A DNA stretch of 64,000 bases, from contig NZ_BAAAYO010000006.1 in NCBI RefSeq assembly GCF_039536325.1, positions 124,001 to 188,000 on the forward strand. The letters are read 5' to 3'. Source of the stretch: Paenibacillus_AB hodogayensis. GTDB lineage: Bacteria > Bacillota > Bacilli > Paenibacillales > NBRC-103111. Positions 1-7,978 of this stretch are shown here, piece after piece (position 1 is the first letter of the stretch; each line of letters opens with the position of its first letter). The notes under the pieces were generated by a model that worked only from the letters and a program-made list of their open reading frames with translations, was not told the origin of the DNA and ran no database searches. The position numbers and the translations under genes are program-made.

Positions 1-261
1 CTTGAACTGGATGCCGGGGACGGCTGGCTTACGGCGCGCGAGAAGCTGCACCGTTACTGGGCCGACCATTATACGGCCTTCGCCCCGTGGACAATAGCCG
101 CTTTGGCCGATGCCTTCGACATCCGCACGACCGAGCTCGACCGGGACATCGCCGATCGCTGGAGCTGGTTCCCTTCGTCCTCCTACGCCAATCTGCTGGA
201 AGCTTACGACGCCGGCTATACGAAAGGGTGTTTGCTCCATGAAACTACTGTATCGGCTTGA
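1..261 (+). CDS. C-terminal part of an unidentified protein (cut by the window start)
   Basis: Frame 1 is open from the first base to a TGA at 259-261 and gives 86 residues. The composition looks coding (many Trp, Tyr and Asp; ends KGCLLHETTVSA). I do not recognise the family. Its last 23 bases overlap the start of the flavoprotein gene that follows, whose ribosome binding site (AAAGGGTG, about 222-229) lies inside this frame. The two are therefore probably translated from one mRNA. No domain or function can be assigned from this fragment. Confidence 0.6.
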   Translation, partial: LELDAGDGWLTAREKLHRYWADHYTAFAPWTIAALADAFDIRTTELDRDIADRWSWFPSSSYANLLEAYDAGYTKGCLLHETTVSA

Positions 262-2152
262 TAAACAAGGAATGGAACAGCCGGTCCCCGCGGGCCATTC
301 GTTTCCGGAAGCATATGATATCGCGGTCGTCGGACTCGGCACGGCGGGAGCCCTTGCCGCCATATCCGCCGCCCGGCGCGGACATCGGGTGCTCGGCATC
401 GAGAGGCTGAACTGCATGGGCGGAACAGGCACCGCCGGCACGGTGCAGGGCTATTATTTCGGGTCCAGAGGCGGGCTGTACGAGGCGCTGGACGAGGAGG
501 TGGCGGCGCTCGGGCATCACGGCTTTACGAAAACGGGCGGGGTCAACGGCGAGCTGAAAAAGGCGGTGCTGGAAAAGCATGCCTCCGAAGCCGGTGTCAC
601 CGTTCTTTACGAATGCTCGGTAATCGGAGTATACATGGACGGAGAAAAAACAGTCGGCTTGCGCTGGCTCGGTCCGGATGGCTTATGCGAAGCCGGCGCC
701 CGGGTCATTATCGACTGCACCGGGGACGCCGAGGTGTGCGTGACGGCCGGAGGCGCTTTCCGCATGGGCAGATCGTCCGACGGGCAATGCCAGCCGTTCT
801 CCAACGTCATCAAGCAGGTGACCGGGTATGGCGTGCATCAGTTTTACACCGATTCCGGCTATGTCGACCCGACTGACGGGGACAGCATCTCGCAGGCGAT
901 TATCGATTCCGCCTTGCGCACGACGCATTTGAAGGACCGCTACGAAGCCAAGGACCGTTTGATTTACGTAGCCCCGCAGCTTGGCATTCGCGAAGGCCGA
1001 TTTATCGACGGGGAATACAACATAACGCTGGACGATTTCCTCCAGGACCGGTTAAGCGATCAGCCCGTCTTCTATGCCTATTCGAACCTCGATAACCATA
1101 GCAAGGACGTCGCGCTGGAAAGCGAGTCGTACCAGGACTGGATCGTCGCCGCCAGCCTGTGGGGGCTGAACGTATCCGTCCCGGTTCCGCTCGGAGCGTT
1201 GATTCCGCGGCAGATGGACGGCATGCTGGTTGCCGGACGGTGCATCGCCCTCGACCACGATATGGCCACCTTGGTGCGGATGAAGCGGGATATGCAAAAA
1301 TGCGGCGAAGCGGCAGGCATCGCGGCCTCCCTGGCGATCGAGCTGGATGTGCCGCTGCGCGGCGTCCCGCATGCCGCCCTGTCCGCTCTGCTGCGCAGCA
1401 CCGGCTGTCTGGACGAGCGCAATCATGTCGGCCTCCGTCTGCCCGATCCGGCCAAAAACGATCTCGGCACGGATCCGCGCTGGCTGGCGGAGATTCCGGC
1501 GATCCGCCTGGCTTTGGCCAGCGATCGGCCGGGCATCGCCATCTGGTCCGCCAAGCGGCTGGGCGCCCGCATCAACGACGAGCTGAGACAATGGCTGCTG
1601 AGCGGCGAATCGGACGAGCAGCTACGGCGCCACAGCGCCATCGCTCTGGCGCTGCAAGAAGATCGGGCCGCCGTTCCGCTACTGCGGCAGATGGTCCGGG
1701 AACGCGACAGCTACGTGCCCCGCACGAGCCGCAAATACAACCAGGTTCGCGGCTATGCCGCCATCTACTTGCTGGGCAGACTGGCCGATGCCGAGATCGT
1801 GCCAGAGCTGCTGAATATTTTGTCAGACCGCGACTCGTTCGCCAACGTCTCGACCGACGTCGAATTTATTAATAGTGACGAGGAGTATTACTTTCAGTTT
1901 TTCACCTTTTCCTTGACGGCCTTGTTCCGTATCGGAGACAAGCATGTGGAAACGCGCCAGGCGATTGCCCGGGCGGTGGGCGAGCTCGTCGTACAGCCGG
2001 ACTTTGCGTTGTCCGTTACGTTGAAGCCGAGCAAGGATCAGCATTACGAGATGACCGGAACGATTCTCCGGCTGGTCGAATCCAAGCTGCGGCAATGGGG
2101 GGAAAGCGAGCTCCCCGCCCCGGGTACTGCGCCTGTCGGCCGGTCCGGGTAA
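239..2152 (+). CDS. FAD-dependent oxidoreductase with C-terminal HEAT-like region
   Basis: A flavoprotein of about 637 residues of the FAD-dependent oxidoreductase type Pfam calls FAD_oxidored. Near residue 25 there is a Rossmann dinucleotide motif (VVGLGTAGALAAISAARRG) followed by an acidic strand end (GIE). Near residue 345-370 is the usual C-terminal flavin segment (GMLVAGRCIALDHD). After about residue 410 the protein continues into helical repeats (RHSAIALALQED, AAIYLLGRLADAEIVPELL) that look like HEAT/PBS-lyase repeats. The substrate is unknown. I chose the ATG at 239 rather than an ATG at 110 because it follows AAAGGGTG at good spacing and the longer N-terminus would overlap the upstream gene completely. 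A hairpin terminator follows at about 2230-2264. Confidence 0.85.
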   Translation: MKLLYRLDKQGMEQPVPAGHSFPEAYDIAVVGLGTAGALAAISAARRGHRVLGIERLNCMGGTGTAGTVQGYYFGSRGGLYEALDEEVAALGHHGFTKTGGVNGELKKAVLEKHASEAGVTVLYECSVIGVYMDGEKTVGLRWLGPDGLCEAGARVIIDCTGDAEVCVTAGGAFRMGRSSDGQCQPFSNVIKQVTGYGVHQFYTDSGYVDPTDGDSISQAIIDSALRTTHLKDRYEAKDRLIYVAPQLGIREGRFIDGEYNITLDDFLQDRLSDQPVFYAYSNLDNHSKDVALESESYQDWIVAASLWGLNVSVPVPLGALIPRQMDGMLVAGRCIALDHDMATLVRMKRDMQKCGEAAGIAASLAIELDVPLRGVPHAALSALLRSTGCLDERNHVGLRLPDPAKNDLGTDPRWLAEIPAIRLALASDRPGIAIWSAKRLGARINDELRQWLLSGESDEQLRRHSAIALALQEDRAAVPLLRQMVRERDSYVPRTSRKYNQVRGYAAIYLLGRLADAEIVPELLNILSDRDSFANVSTDVEFINSDEEYYFQFFTFSLTALFRIGDKHVETRQAIARAVGELVVQPDFALSVTLKPSKDQHYEMTGTILRLVESKLRQWGESELPAPGTAPVGRSG

Positions 2153-2227
2153 CGGTCAGGCGCTCCGACCGCACATCGCCCGCACTCCGCTTTGCAGGCG
2201 TGGGACAGCGATGGTCTGAACTCGAAG

Positions 2228-2264
2228 AAAAGGACGGCCGATGCGGTACCGGTCGTCCTTTTTC
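2228..2264 (+). terminator. Rho-independent terminator after the FAD oxidoreductase
   Basis: The arms AAGGACGGCCG (2230-2240) and CGGTCGTCCTT (2250-2260) form an 11-bp stem with one G-T pair, followed by Ts. It lies 76 bases after the stop codon. From here to 2507 I see no convincing gene. Confidence 0.75.
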
Positions 2265-2507
2265 CGTTCGATAAGACGAGGAATCATATCCCGATTTCCC
2301 TCATGCTCGCCGTTACGTTCTCCATCCTGCCCTCCATGTCCGTCCCGGCAAACTTTGGAAGCTTCAGATCGCTTACGATTGTTCCGTCGCTCATAGAAAA
2401 AAATTTTCGGAAGGATTTTCGGCTCAAAACCGAAATCAGTGCTTGACCCAAGATGATGTTGACTGGAGCGCGCAGGGAGAGAAGGTCGTTGGAAGGAAGG
2501 CCGCCGC

Positions 2508-2686
2508 TTTGTACGATATTTCACACAGGAAACGATTTTTTCCAGGCAATGCCGAGTGTTTTATATGAAATATCGTACAAATTTTCGCTTTTTGTATGCC
2601 GCGTCTTGCTTTTTGTACGATTTTTCGCACAACAGGCATGAATTGGATTCGCTTTGGAGACCACTTGTGTGAAAAATCGTACAAAT
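2508..2686. repeat. Two adjacent palindromic repeat units (REP/MITE-like), about 75 bp each
   Basis: Four related 19-22 base half-elements alternate in orientation: TTTGTACGATATTTCACAC at 2508, its inverse TATGAAATATCGTACAAA near 2564-2582, TTTTGTACGATTTTTCGCAC at 2611, and its inverse GTGTGAAAAATCGTACAAAT near 2667-2686. Pairs 1-2 and 3-4 each make a hairpin-forming unit spanning about 75 bases, with 28 bases between the units. The unit interiors do not match each other, so only the ends are conserved. Every frame through the repeat is at least partly open, so it can produce spurious small proteins (strings such as CTIFHT and EISYK). No transposase is present here. Confidence 0.75.
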
Positions 2687-2700
2687 CTCTTCAGCAAACA

Positions 2701-3009
2701 ACGCCCCCGAATATTACCTACAAAATTCAGGAGCTGCATGTCAACGAACTGAAAGGTACGTTGAACATCGGTCTGACATCCACCGGAACCGCCGAACAAT
2801 TGCGAGACATGATCGAGAAAATGAAAACCGATCAGGGACATATCGCCGAAAACATGGCCTTTTCGCCGAGTACGGATAACCCTCGTAAGTCTGCCTTGAT
2901 TTTTGCGATGCCCCGTGATGCTGCGGATGTTTTAAAGTTTCCATCCCCTTGTACATTAGTCAGAAGACCCATTTCCCTGTATAATAGAACAGAGACCAAA
3001 TTAGGGTAA
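2701..3009 (+). pseudogene. Probable 5'-truncated remnant of a small gene
   Basis: Directly after the palindromic repeats, one frame reads a protein-like stretch of about 55 residues (YKIQELHVNELKGTLNIGLT, then EQLRDMIEKMKTDQG) with a clear beta-strand/helix pattern. It then runs on less convincingly to a TAA at 3007-3009. There is no start codon with a ribosome binding site: going upstream the frame enters the repeat. The simplest reading is a small gene that lost its 5' end at the repeat. I do not recognise the family, and a short unannotated spore or sensory protein is possible. Confidence 0.3.
2956..2985 (+). promoter_or_regulatory. Candidate sigma-A promoter of the CBS-domain gene
   Basis: A perfect TATAAT at 2980-2985 lies 36 bases before the start codon. 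The best -35 is TTAGTC at 2956-2961 with an 18-base spacer, which is weak. Confidence 0.5.
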
Positions 3010-3020
3010 GGGGTAACCGG

Positions 3021-3440
3021 ATGAATATAGCCTTTTTTCTTATACCGAAACACGAAGTGATCTGCCTCACTTCGCAGTCGACGCTACGGCAAGCTTTGGA
3101 GCGCATGGAATTCCACCGTTACACAGCCGTGCCGGTCCTCTCCGACGAGGGCCATTATCTCGGCACGATTACGGAGGGAGACCTGCTCTGGTTTTTCAAA
3201 AACACGCCCGACGTCACGTTCGAAAACGCCCACCGCCACCTGCTCTCGTCCGTACCGATGAGAATGCATAACGCGCCGGTTCATATCGACGCCAATATGA
3301 ACGATCTGATCTCCAAAGCCAAAGCGCAAAACTTCGTTCCGGTCACGGACGACCGCCAGCACTTTATCGGGATCGTCCGCCGCAGCGACATTATCGAATA
3401 CTGCGCCTCGCAGCTGTTTACTGCGGCAGCGAAGCAATAA
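3021..3440 (+). CDS. CBS-domain pair protein (YkuL-like)
   Basis: A 139-residue protein made of two CBS motifs and nothing else. The first covers about residues 15-60 (RYTAVPVLSDEGHYLGTITE), the second about 80-130 (FVPVTDDRQHFIGIVRRSDI). Tandem CBS modules bind adenosyl ligands such as AMP, ATP or cyclic di-AMP and act as energy or nucleotide sensors. Size and layout match stand-alone Bacillus YkuL-type proteins. The ATG follows AAGGGGT at good spacing. The gene is alone on this strand and converges on nrdF across a shared terminator. Ligand and partner cannot be told from the sequence. Confidence 0.85.
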   Translation: MNIAFFLIPKHEVICLTSQSTLRQALERMEFHRYTAVPVLSDEGHYLGTITEGDLLWFFKNTPDVTFENAHRHLLSSVPMRMHNAPVHIDANMNDLISKAKAQNFVPVTDDRQHFIGIVRRSDIIEYCASQLFTAAAKQ

Positions 3441-3452
3441 CGGCAAGAAACA

Positions 3453-3491
3453 GCAAAGCCGCGATCCCCGGAGGGTCGCGGCTTTGTCTTT
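3453..3491. terminator. Bidirectional terminator between CBS gene and nrdF
   Basis: The stem AAAGCCGCGATCC / GGGTCGCGGCTTT has a short loop and is flanked by A-rich and T-rich tracts on the two sides. It can therefore serve both converging genes. Confidence 0.85.
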
Positions 3492-3496
3492 GTTCG

Positions 3497-4471
3497 TTAA
3501 AACCGGAAATCGTCGTCAGTCAGATGCTCCACGTTGGTCGTCCGTACGTAGCCGTTCCCTTTTTTGGAGAAAAAGTCGTGCTGCTTCGTCCGCGTGCTGA
3601 TCCCGTTGAGCACGATCGGATTGACTTCCTCATCGGGGAAAATCGGATCAAGCCCCAAGTTCATGAGCGCCTTGTTGGCGTTGTAGCCTACGAATTTCTT
3701 CACTTCGTCCACGAGGCCTAGAGACGAATACAGCTCCTCGGTATACTGCTCCTCGTTGCGGTGCAAATATTGCAGCAGGCCATTGAAAATTTCCAGCGCG
3801 TCCTTCTGCTCGTCGGGCTCCAATTCGGCGTACACCTCTTGGGCCAAGACGCCTACATACAACCCGTGAATGCTTTCGTCGCGCAAAATAAGATCGATGA
3901 TCTCGCCGCTGCTCGTCATCTTGCCCTGACCGGCCAAGTACAGCGGATAGAAAAAGCCGCTGTAGAACAAGTAGCTTTCCAGCAGCACGGAAGCCGCCAT
4001 CGCCAAATACAGGTCCTTGCGCGTCTCGATCGAGCGGTAATATTGAGCGATCGTCTCCGCCTTCGTCTGCAGGCAGCGATTGTTCTCCACCCAGCGGAAC
4101 ACGTCGTCGATTTCCTCGGTCGTCGCCAGCGTCGTGAAGATGCTGCTGTACGATTTGGCGTGAATCTGCTCCATCATGCCCATAAAGCCGAGCACGGCTT
4201 TGCGTTGAAGCCCGTCGACATGCTCCATGATCTTCGGCATCCCGACGCCGCCCTGCACCGTGTCAAGCAAGGTCAGGCCGCCAAGCACCTTCATGTAGAG
4301 CTCGCGCTCGCTATCGGTTAACGTCATCCACGACATTTTGTCGTCGGACAACGGAATTTCCTCGTCCGTCCAAAACTGCATAATATTTTGACTCCAGAAC
4401 GTATTCGTGAAGTCGTCGTCAGGGCGATTCCAGTTGACGGCTTTCATCGGCCCTTTGCCGTTCGTATTCAT
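3497..4471 (-). CDS. nrdF: Ribonucleoside-diphosphate reductase class Ib, beta (radical) subunit
   Basis: NrdF carries the metal cofactor and tyrosyl radical that start reduction of ribonucleotides by NrdE. The 324 residues match the class Ib length. Visible ligands are Asp70 (LLDTVQGG), Glu101 and His104 with the radical tyrosine Tyr108 (MEQIHAKSYS), a later Glu in LLESYLFYSGFF, and the Glu/His pair in LRDESIHG. The C-terminus ends in acidic and aromatic residues (DDDFRF), as expected for docking to the alpha subunit. The ATG follows AAGGAG at about 10 bases. It lies 42 bases downstream of nrdE, in the order nrdI-nrdE-nrdF. Confidence 0.96.
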   Translation of the reverse strand: MNTNGKGPMKAVNWNRPDDDFTNTFWSQNIMQFWTDEEIPLSDDKMSWMTLTDSERELYMKVLGGLTLLDTVQGGVGMPKIMEHVDGLQRKAVLGFMGMMEQIHAKSYSSIFTTLATTEEIDDVFRWVENNRCLQTKAETIAQYYRSIETRKDLYLAMAASVLLESYLFYSGFFYPLYLAGQGKMTSSGEIIDLILRDESIHGLYVGVLAQEVYAELEPDEQKDALEIFNGLLQYLHRNEEQYTEELYSSLGLVDEVKKFVGYNANKALMNLGLDPIFPDEEVNPIVLNGISTRTKQHDFFSKKGNGYVRTTNVEHLTDDDFRF

Positions 4472-4513
4472 ATAGTTGCGTTCTCCTTTTTCGCCCAGCT
4501 GCGTCGAGAGCCG

Positions 4514-6598
4514 TTACACCGAACAGCTGATGCATTCTTCGACGGACAGCCGGTTCGTCCGGGTGTAATAAAGCGACTTCAGCCCTTTTTTGGCCGCATA
4601 GATGTAATAACGGGCCAGCTGGCGCGTCGTGACGTCGCTGTTTACGTGCAGAACGGTCGAGATGCCTTGATCGACATGGGATTGAATTTCGGCGATCAGA
4701 TCGAGCACCTTGAACTGGTCCATATTGTAAGCCGATTTGTAGTAGAAGAAGTTGTCGCGGCTCAAGTAAGGCATTGGGTAATAAGTCGTCGAGTTCGCAT
4801 ACGTCCGGGTTTCGATCTGTTCCACGATCGGCATGACGCTCGAGGTTGCGTTTTGAATATACGAAATGCTTTGCGTCGGCGCGATCGCCAGACGGTAGGC
4901 ATGATACAGGCCATGCTGCTGCACGAGTCCCTTCAAGCGGGTCCAATCCTCCGGCGTCGGCAGGTCGATCCCTTCGAACAGCTCCTGAACTTTCTCGGAT
5001 ACCGGACGGTAATCATCGCGCTCGTAGCGCTCGAAGTACGTGCCCTTGGCATATTCGGACCGTTCGAACCCGTCGAATACGACGCCGCGCGAGCGGGCGA
5101 TATCCATGCTCTTTTCCAGCGAATAGAAGTTCATCGCCATGAAGAACGCCCGTGCGAACTGAATCGCTTCTACGCTGTCGTAAGCAATGCAGTTTTTGGC
5201 CAAATAGCCGTGCAGGTTCATCGCGCCGAGTCCGACCGAATGCAGCTCGCGGTTCGCCTTGGCGACGCCTGGCGCGTTGAGAATGTGGGTCATGTCGCTC
5301 ACGGCGGTCAAGGCGATCATGCCTTCGTGCACCGATTCGCGGATTTTGCGGTGTTCCATCACGTTGGCGATGTTGAGCGAAGCCAGGTTGCAGCTGATGT
5401 CGCGGCGGATGATATCCGCCTGACCGTAGTCGCCGATCTCCGACGTTTCCTGCAGCTGGAATATTTCCGTGCATAGATTGGACATTTTGATCGCGCCGAT
5501 ATCTTTGAGCGCATGGACGCGGTTGGCGTTGCTGCGGTTCATGATATACGGATAACCGGATTCGAGCTGAATCGTGGCGATTTTGACCAGCATATCGCGA
5601 GCGCTCATGACGACCTTCTTGCGTACGCGGCTGTCCGCGAGCAGCGTGTCGTACATCGCTTCCATGTCCATATCGTCGAGATGCTCGCCGTAGGCGGCAT
5701 ACACGGAATAAGGCGCGAACACGTGAAGCGGCTCGCTGCGCTCGGCCAGCTCGTAAAATTTGTTCGGCACGATCAGCCCGATCGAAAGCGTCTTGAGCCG
5801 CGTCTTCTCGTCGGCGTTAATCTTTTTGCTATCGAGAAACTCCATGACGTCCCAGCCGAAGATGTTGTAATAGCCTGCGCCCGATCCTTTGCGCTGCCCC
5901 ATCTGGTCGGCGTAGGAGAACGCGTCCTCCATCAGCTTGAGCACCGGCATGATGCCTTTGGCCGCGCCTTCGACGCCCTTGATCGGCTCGCCGCGACCGC
6001 GCAGCTTGGACAGGTTGACCGCCACTCCGCCGCCGATCTTCGACAGCTGCATGCATGTGCCGATGCCGTAGTTGATCGAATTCAGCGAATCGTCCAGCTC
6101 CAGCAAGAAGCAGGATACCATCTCGCCCCTTCTGCTCTTGCCCGCGTTCAGGAACGTCGGGGTGGCCGGCTGCAGCCGGCGCTCCATCATCGATTCGGCG
6201 AGCGAGCGGGCCGAGTCCATATCGCCGCGCGCCAGATGAAGCGCCACGATCGCCACGCGGTCGGCGTAATGCTCCAGATAGAGCGACCGGTCGTTGCTCT
6301 TGACGGCATAGTCGGTGTAAAACTTCGAGGCCGCCATGTACGAAGGGAACTCGAACTTGTACCCGTGAGTGATGCCATATATGTATTCCACCTGCTCCAG
6401 CGTGTACTGCTCGAGCACGTTCTCATAAAAGTCCTGATCGATCATGTAGCGGATTTTCTCCGCCGTATCGGCAAAACGAACGCTCTTGCGAGCCACTTCT
6501 TCCATGAACGCTTCTACCGCTTCCCGATCTTTGTCCAGTTGAAAAAATCCGTCCTCATTACGCTGCATCAGCATGTTATTCAGCTCAATATGCCGCAA
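4514..6598 (-). CDS. nrdE: Ribonucleoside-diphosphate reductase class Ib, alpha (catalytic) subunit
   Basis: NrdE reduces ribonucleoside diphosphates using a thiyl radical. It has 694 residues, the usual class Ib length without an N-terminal ATP-cone. Active-site segments include NAGKSRRGEMVSCFLLELDD (one half of the redox cysteine pair), the Asn-x-Cys-x-Glu radical motif in SNLCTEIFQ, and a C-terminal cysteine pair ECISC that relays electrons from a NrdH-type redoxin. The start is TTG, preceded by GGGAGGTGA at 6 bases. It overlaps the last 14 bases of nrdI (6585-6598), suggesting coupled translation. No nrdH gene is visible nearby. Confidence 0.96.
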   Translation of the reverse strand: MRHIELNNMLMQRNEDGFFQLDKDREAVEAFMEEVARKSVRFADTAEKIRYMIDQDFYENVLEQYTLEQVEYIYGITHGYKFEFPSYMAASKFYTDYAVKSNDRSLYLEHYADRVAIVALHLARGDMDSARSLAESMMERRLQPATPTFLNAGKSRRGEMVSCFLLELDDSLNSINYGIGTCMQLSKIGGGVAVNLSKLRGRGEPIKGVEGAAKGIMPVLKLMEDAFSYADQMGQRKGSGAGYYNIFGWDVMEFLDSKKINADEKTRLKTLSIGLIVPNKFYELAERSEPLHVFAPYSVYAAYGEHLDDMDMEAMYDTLLADSRVRKKVVMSARDMLVKIATIQLESGYPYIMNRSNANRVHALKDIGAIKMSNLCTEIFQLQETSEIGDYGQADIIRRDISCNLASLNIANVMEHRKIRESVHEGMIALTAVSDMTHILNAPGVAKANRELHSVGLGAMNLHGYLAKNCIAYDSVEAIQFARAFFMAMNFYSLEKSMDIARSRGVVFDGFERSEYAKGTYFERYERDDYRPVSEKVQELFEGIDLPTPEDWTRLKGLVQQHGLYHAYRLAIAPTQSISYIQNATSSVMPIVEQIETRTYANSTTYYPMPYLSRDNFFYYKSAYNMDQFKVLDLIAEIQSHVDQGISTVLHVNSDVTTRQLARYYIYAAKKGLKSLYYTRTNRLSVEECISCSV

Positions 6599-6944
6599 CT
6601 GCGTTCACCTCCCGCATGAATCGTTCCACATCGTTCGTCGTGCCGGCCAGCTCGAACTTGCTCAGAATCGGCACGTCGTACATATTCGCTATGCGGTCCG
6701 CGCTTTTCGCGAACCCTTCGCCCCAGTTGCGATTGCCGCTCGCAGACACCCCGACCAATTTGGCATAATTGCGCTTCAGAAAAGACAACGTCTTCTCCGG
6801 CGCCTGGCCGAACCCGGTCGTATAGGTAACGAGCACAAACGGCTCGTCGATGGTCATGTCGCTTTCGATCGGTACAACCGGCATATTCAGTTTGCCGACG
6901 AACCGGCGCACATTCCCTGTCTTTGAATCGTATACAATCAACAT
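6585..6944 (-). CDS. nrdI: NrdI flavodoxin-like activator of class Ib ribonucleotide reductase
   Basis: NrdI is a small flavodoxin-like protein that supplies the oxidant for assembling the Mn2-tyrosyl radical in NrdF. The 119 residues start with a flavodoxin phosphate-loop region (VYDSKTGNVRRFV) and contain the family hallmark YTTGFGQAPE and the SGNRNWG loop near the flavin. The ATG follows GAGGAG at about 11 bases. It is first in the operon and overlaps nrdE by 14 bases. A leader of more than 200 bases with candidate NrdR boxes lies upstream. Confidence 0.95.
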   Translation of the reverse strand: MLIVYDSKTGNVRRFVGKLNMPVVPIESDMTIDEPFVLVTYTTGFGQAPEKTLSFLKRNYAKLVGVSASGNRNWGEGFAKSADRIANMYDVPILSKFELAGTTNDVERFMREVNAVAAY

Positions 6945-7153
6945 CTAGTGGCATCTCCTCTCGACATCCCCGGCGCGACTATATGTACGCGCGCAGCCCA
7001 AAGACAACGTCTGCCATCATCACAATGACGCGGACGCTTTCCTATCGACTGTAGGGTTCATATTTTTGCAACAGACCGTGCCGGCTACGTGCGCCGCGCT
7101 TCCTGCCTCGTGTTTTGCGTCCAGCTGGCTGCTAGACGAAAAAGTCACCGTCA

Positions 7154-7200
7154 CAACAATATGTAGTTTGTATTTAATAATTTATATCAAGATGTTGTGC
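7154..7200 (-). promoter_or_regulatory. Candidate NrdR box pair upstream of nrdIEF
   Basis: Read on the minus strand, AAACTACATATTGTTG (7154-7169) matches 11 of 16 positions of the NrdR box, taken as ACACTATATATAGTGT. GCACAACATCTTGATA (7185-7200) matches 8 of 16. The centres are 31 bases apart, the phasing known for paired NrdR sites. A possible -35 (TTGATA, 7185-7190) lies within the distal box. From here to nrdI (6945-7153) I see a long leader with no gene and no recognisable riboswitch. Confidence 0.5.
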
Positions 7201-7324
7201 ATGTCAATGCGGGGAGGTGCCTATTTTTCTAGCAAACGGGGTTGACTTTTTGCGAACGCGCTCCCTGTCTGCCTTCCCGGGCCAAAATGAAAATGAGCCC
7301 GACTATTTTCAAAGTGTGCGTAAA

Positions 7325-7357
7325 AAGAGCCCCCCAAATTTTTCCGGTGGGGGGTTT
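7325..7357 (-). terminator. Terminator after the cysteine dioxygenase gene
   Basis: On the minus strand CCCCCC-loop-GGGGGG is followed by CTCTTTTT, about 20 bases after the stop codon. The other strand also ends in TTTT. Confidence 0.65.
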
Positions 7358-7375
7358 TGGCCGGAAAACGGCCGT

Positions 7376-7870
7376 TCAAATGACGTAATCGAGCACATAT
7401 TCATCGGCTTCCGCGTACGTCTTCGTCCCGGTCAAAGGAGGGGCGTACAGGTGCAGGGACACGGTCCGCCCCGCGCCCGGATTGCGCATCCGGTGAATGA
7501 GTCCGGCCGGCGCAGACAAGCATTGTCCGGAACGGACGCGCTCCTCCGAAGCGTATATTGCATCTCCGCGCCCATCCGTGCGGAATACCGTATTGATAAG
7601 CTCTCCTTCCACCACGATGGCACAGCCGAGCGAGTCGCCATGGTCGTGGATGAACGTCCCGGTCCGCGCCGGCAAGTGCACCAGAATCGCTTCGACCTCG
7701 GTATTGCGGAACAGCACCGTCCGTCCGTAGGGCAGCCGGTCGGGCTGCGCGACATGAGGCTCCGCCTGACGGGGCGTACAGCCGACCGCAGACAGCGTCT
7801 CCTTCAAATCGCGCATATCGGGCCGTCGCAGGCTCGCCAGCGCCTCTTCCAATCGTGTCATGAACAGCAT
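7376..7870 (-). CDS. cdoA: Cysteine dioxygenase type I family protein
   Basis: A cupin of about 164 residues, the size of Bacillus CdoA. It carries the cysteine dioxygenase signature TFIHDHGDSLGCAIVVEGEL (iron ligands His-x-His) and a third ligand histidine in APAGLIHRMRNPG. The family oxidises L-cysteine to cysteine sulfinate; some bacterial members prefer 3-mercaptopropionate, which I cannot exclude. An upstream GTG at 7879 is in frame but sits one base after the GGGGAG site. I therefore prefer the ATG at 7870, 10 bases downstream of it. The upstream gene (stop 7979) is on the same strand. Confidence 0.85.
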   Translation of the reverse strand: MLFMTRLEEALASLRRPDMRDLKETLSAVGCTPRQAEPHVAQPDRLPYGRTVLFRNTEVEAILVHLPARTGTFIHDHGDSLGCAIVVEGELINTVFRTDGRGDAIYASEERVRSGQCLSAPAGLIHRMRNPGAGRTVSLHLYAPPLTGTKTYAEADEYVLDYVI

Positions 7871-7978
7871 GTGGGACACTCTCCCCGCGTATAATGGGGG
7901 CGAATTACCGCCTTGCCTATGTATATGCGCCCGGTGCGCGCCCGGTTCGGCTGCATGGCGGGGGGACCGTATACCTGT

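Noticed and set aside
2436..2841. Several small minus-strand frames over the palindromic repeats (strings such as EISYK, CTIFHI)
   Set aside because: They are translations of the inverted repeat itself. The same strings recur in several frames, which indicates a DNA repeat, not a protein.
4388..5476. Long open frame on the plus strand opposite nrdF/nrdE (362 codons)
   Set aside because: It is antisense to two certain genes, has no ribosome binding site and a His/Arg/Val-rich composition typical of mirror frames in GC-rich DNA.
6945..7153. Riboswitch (cobalamin or other) in the nrdIEF leader
   Set aside because: No conserved box such as the B12 motif or a clear terminator/anti-terminator pair was visible.
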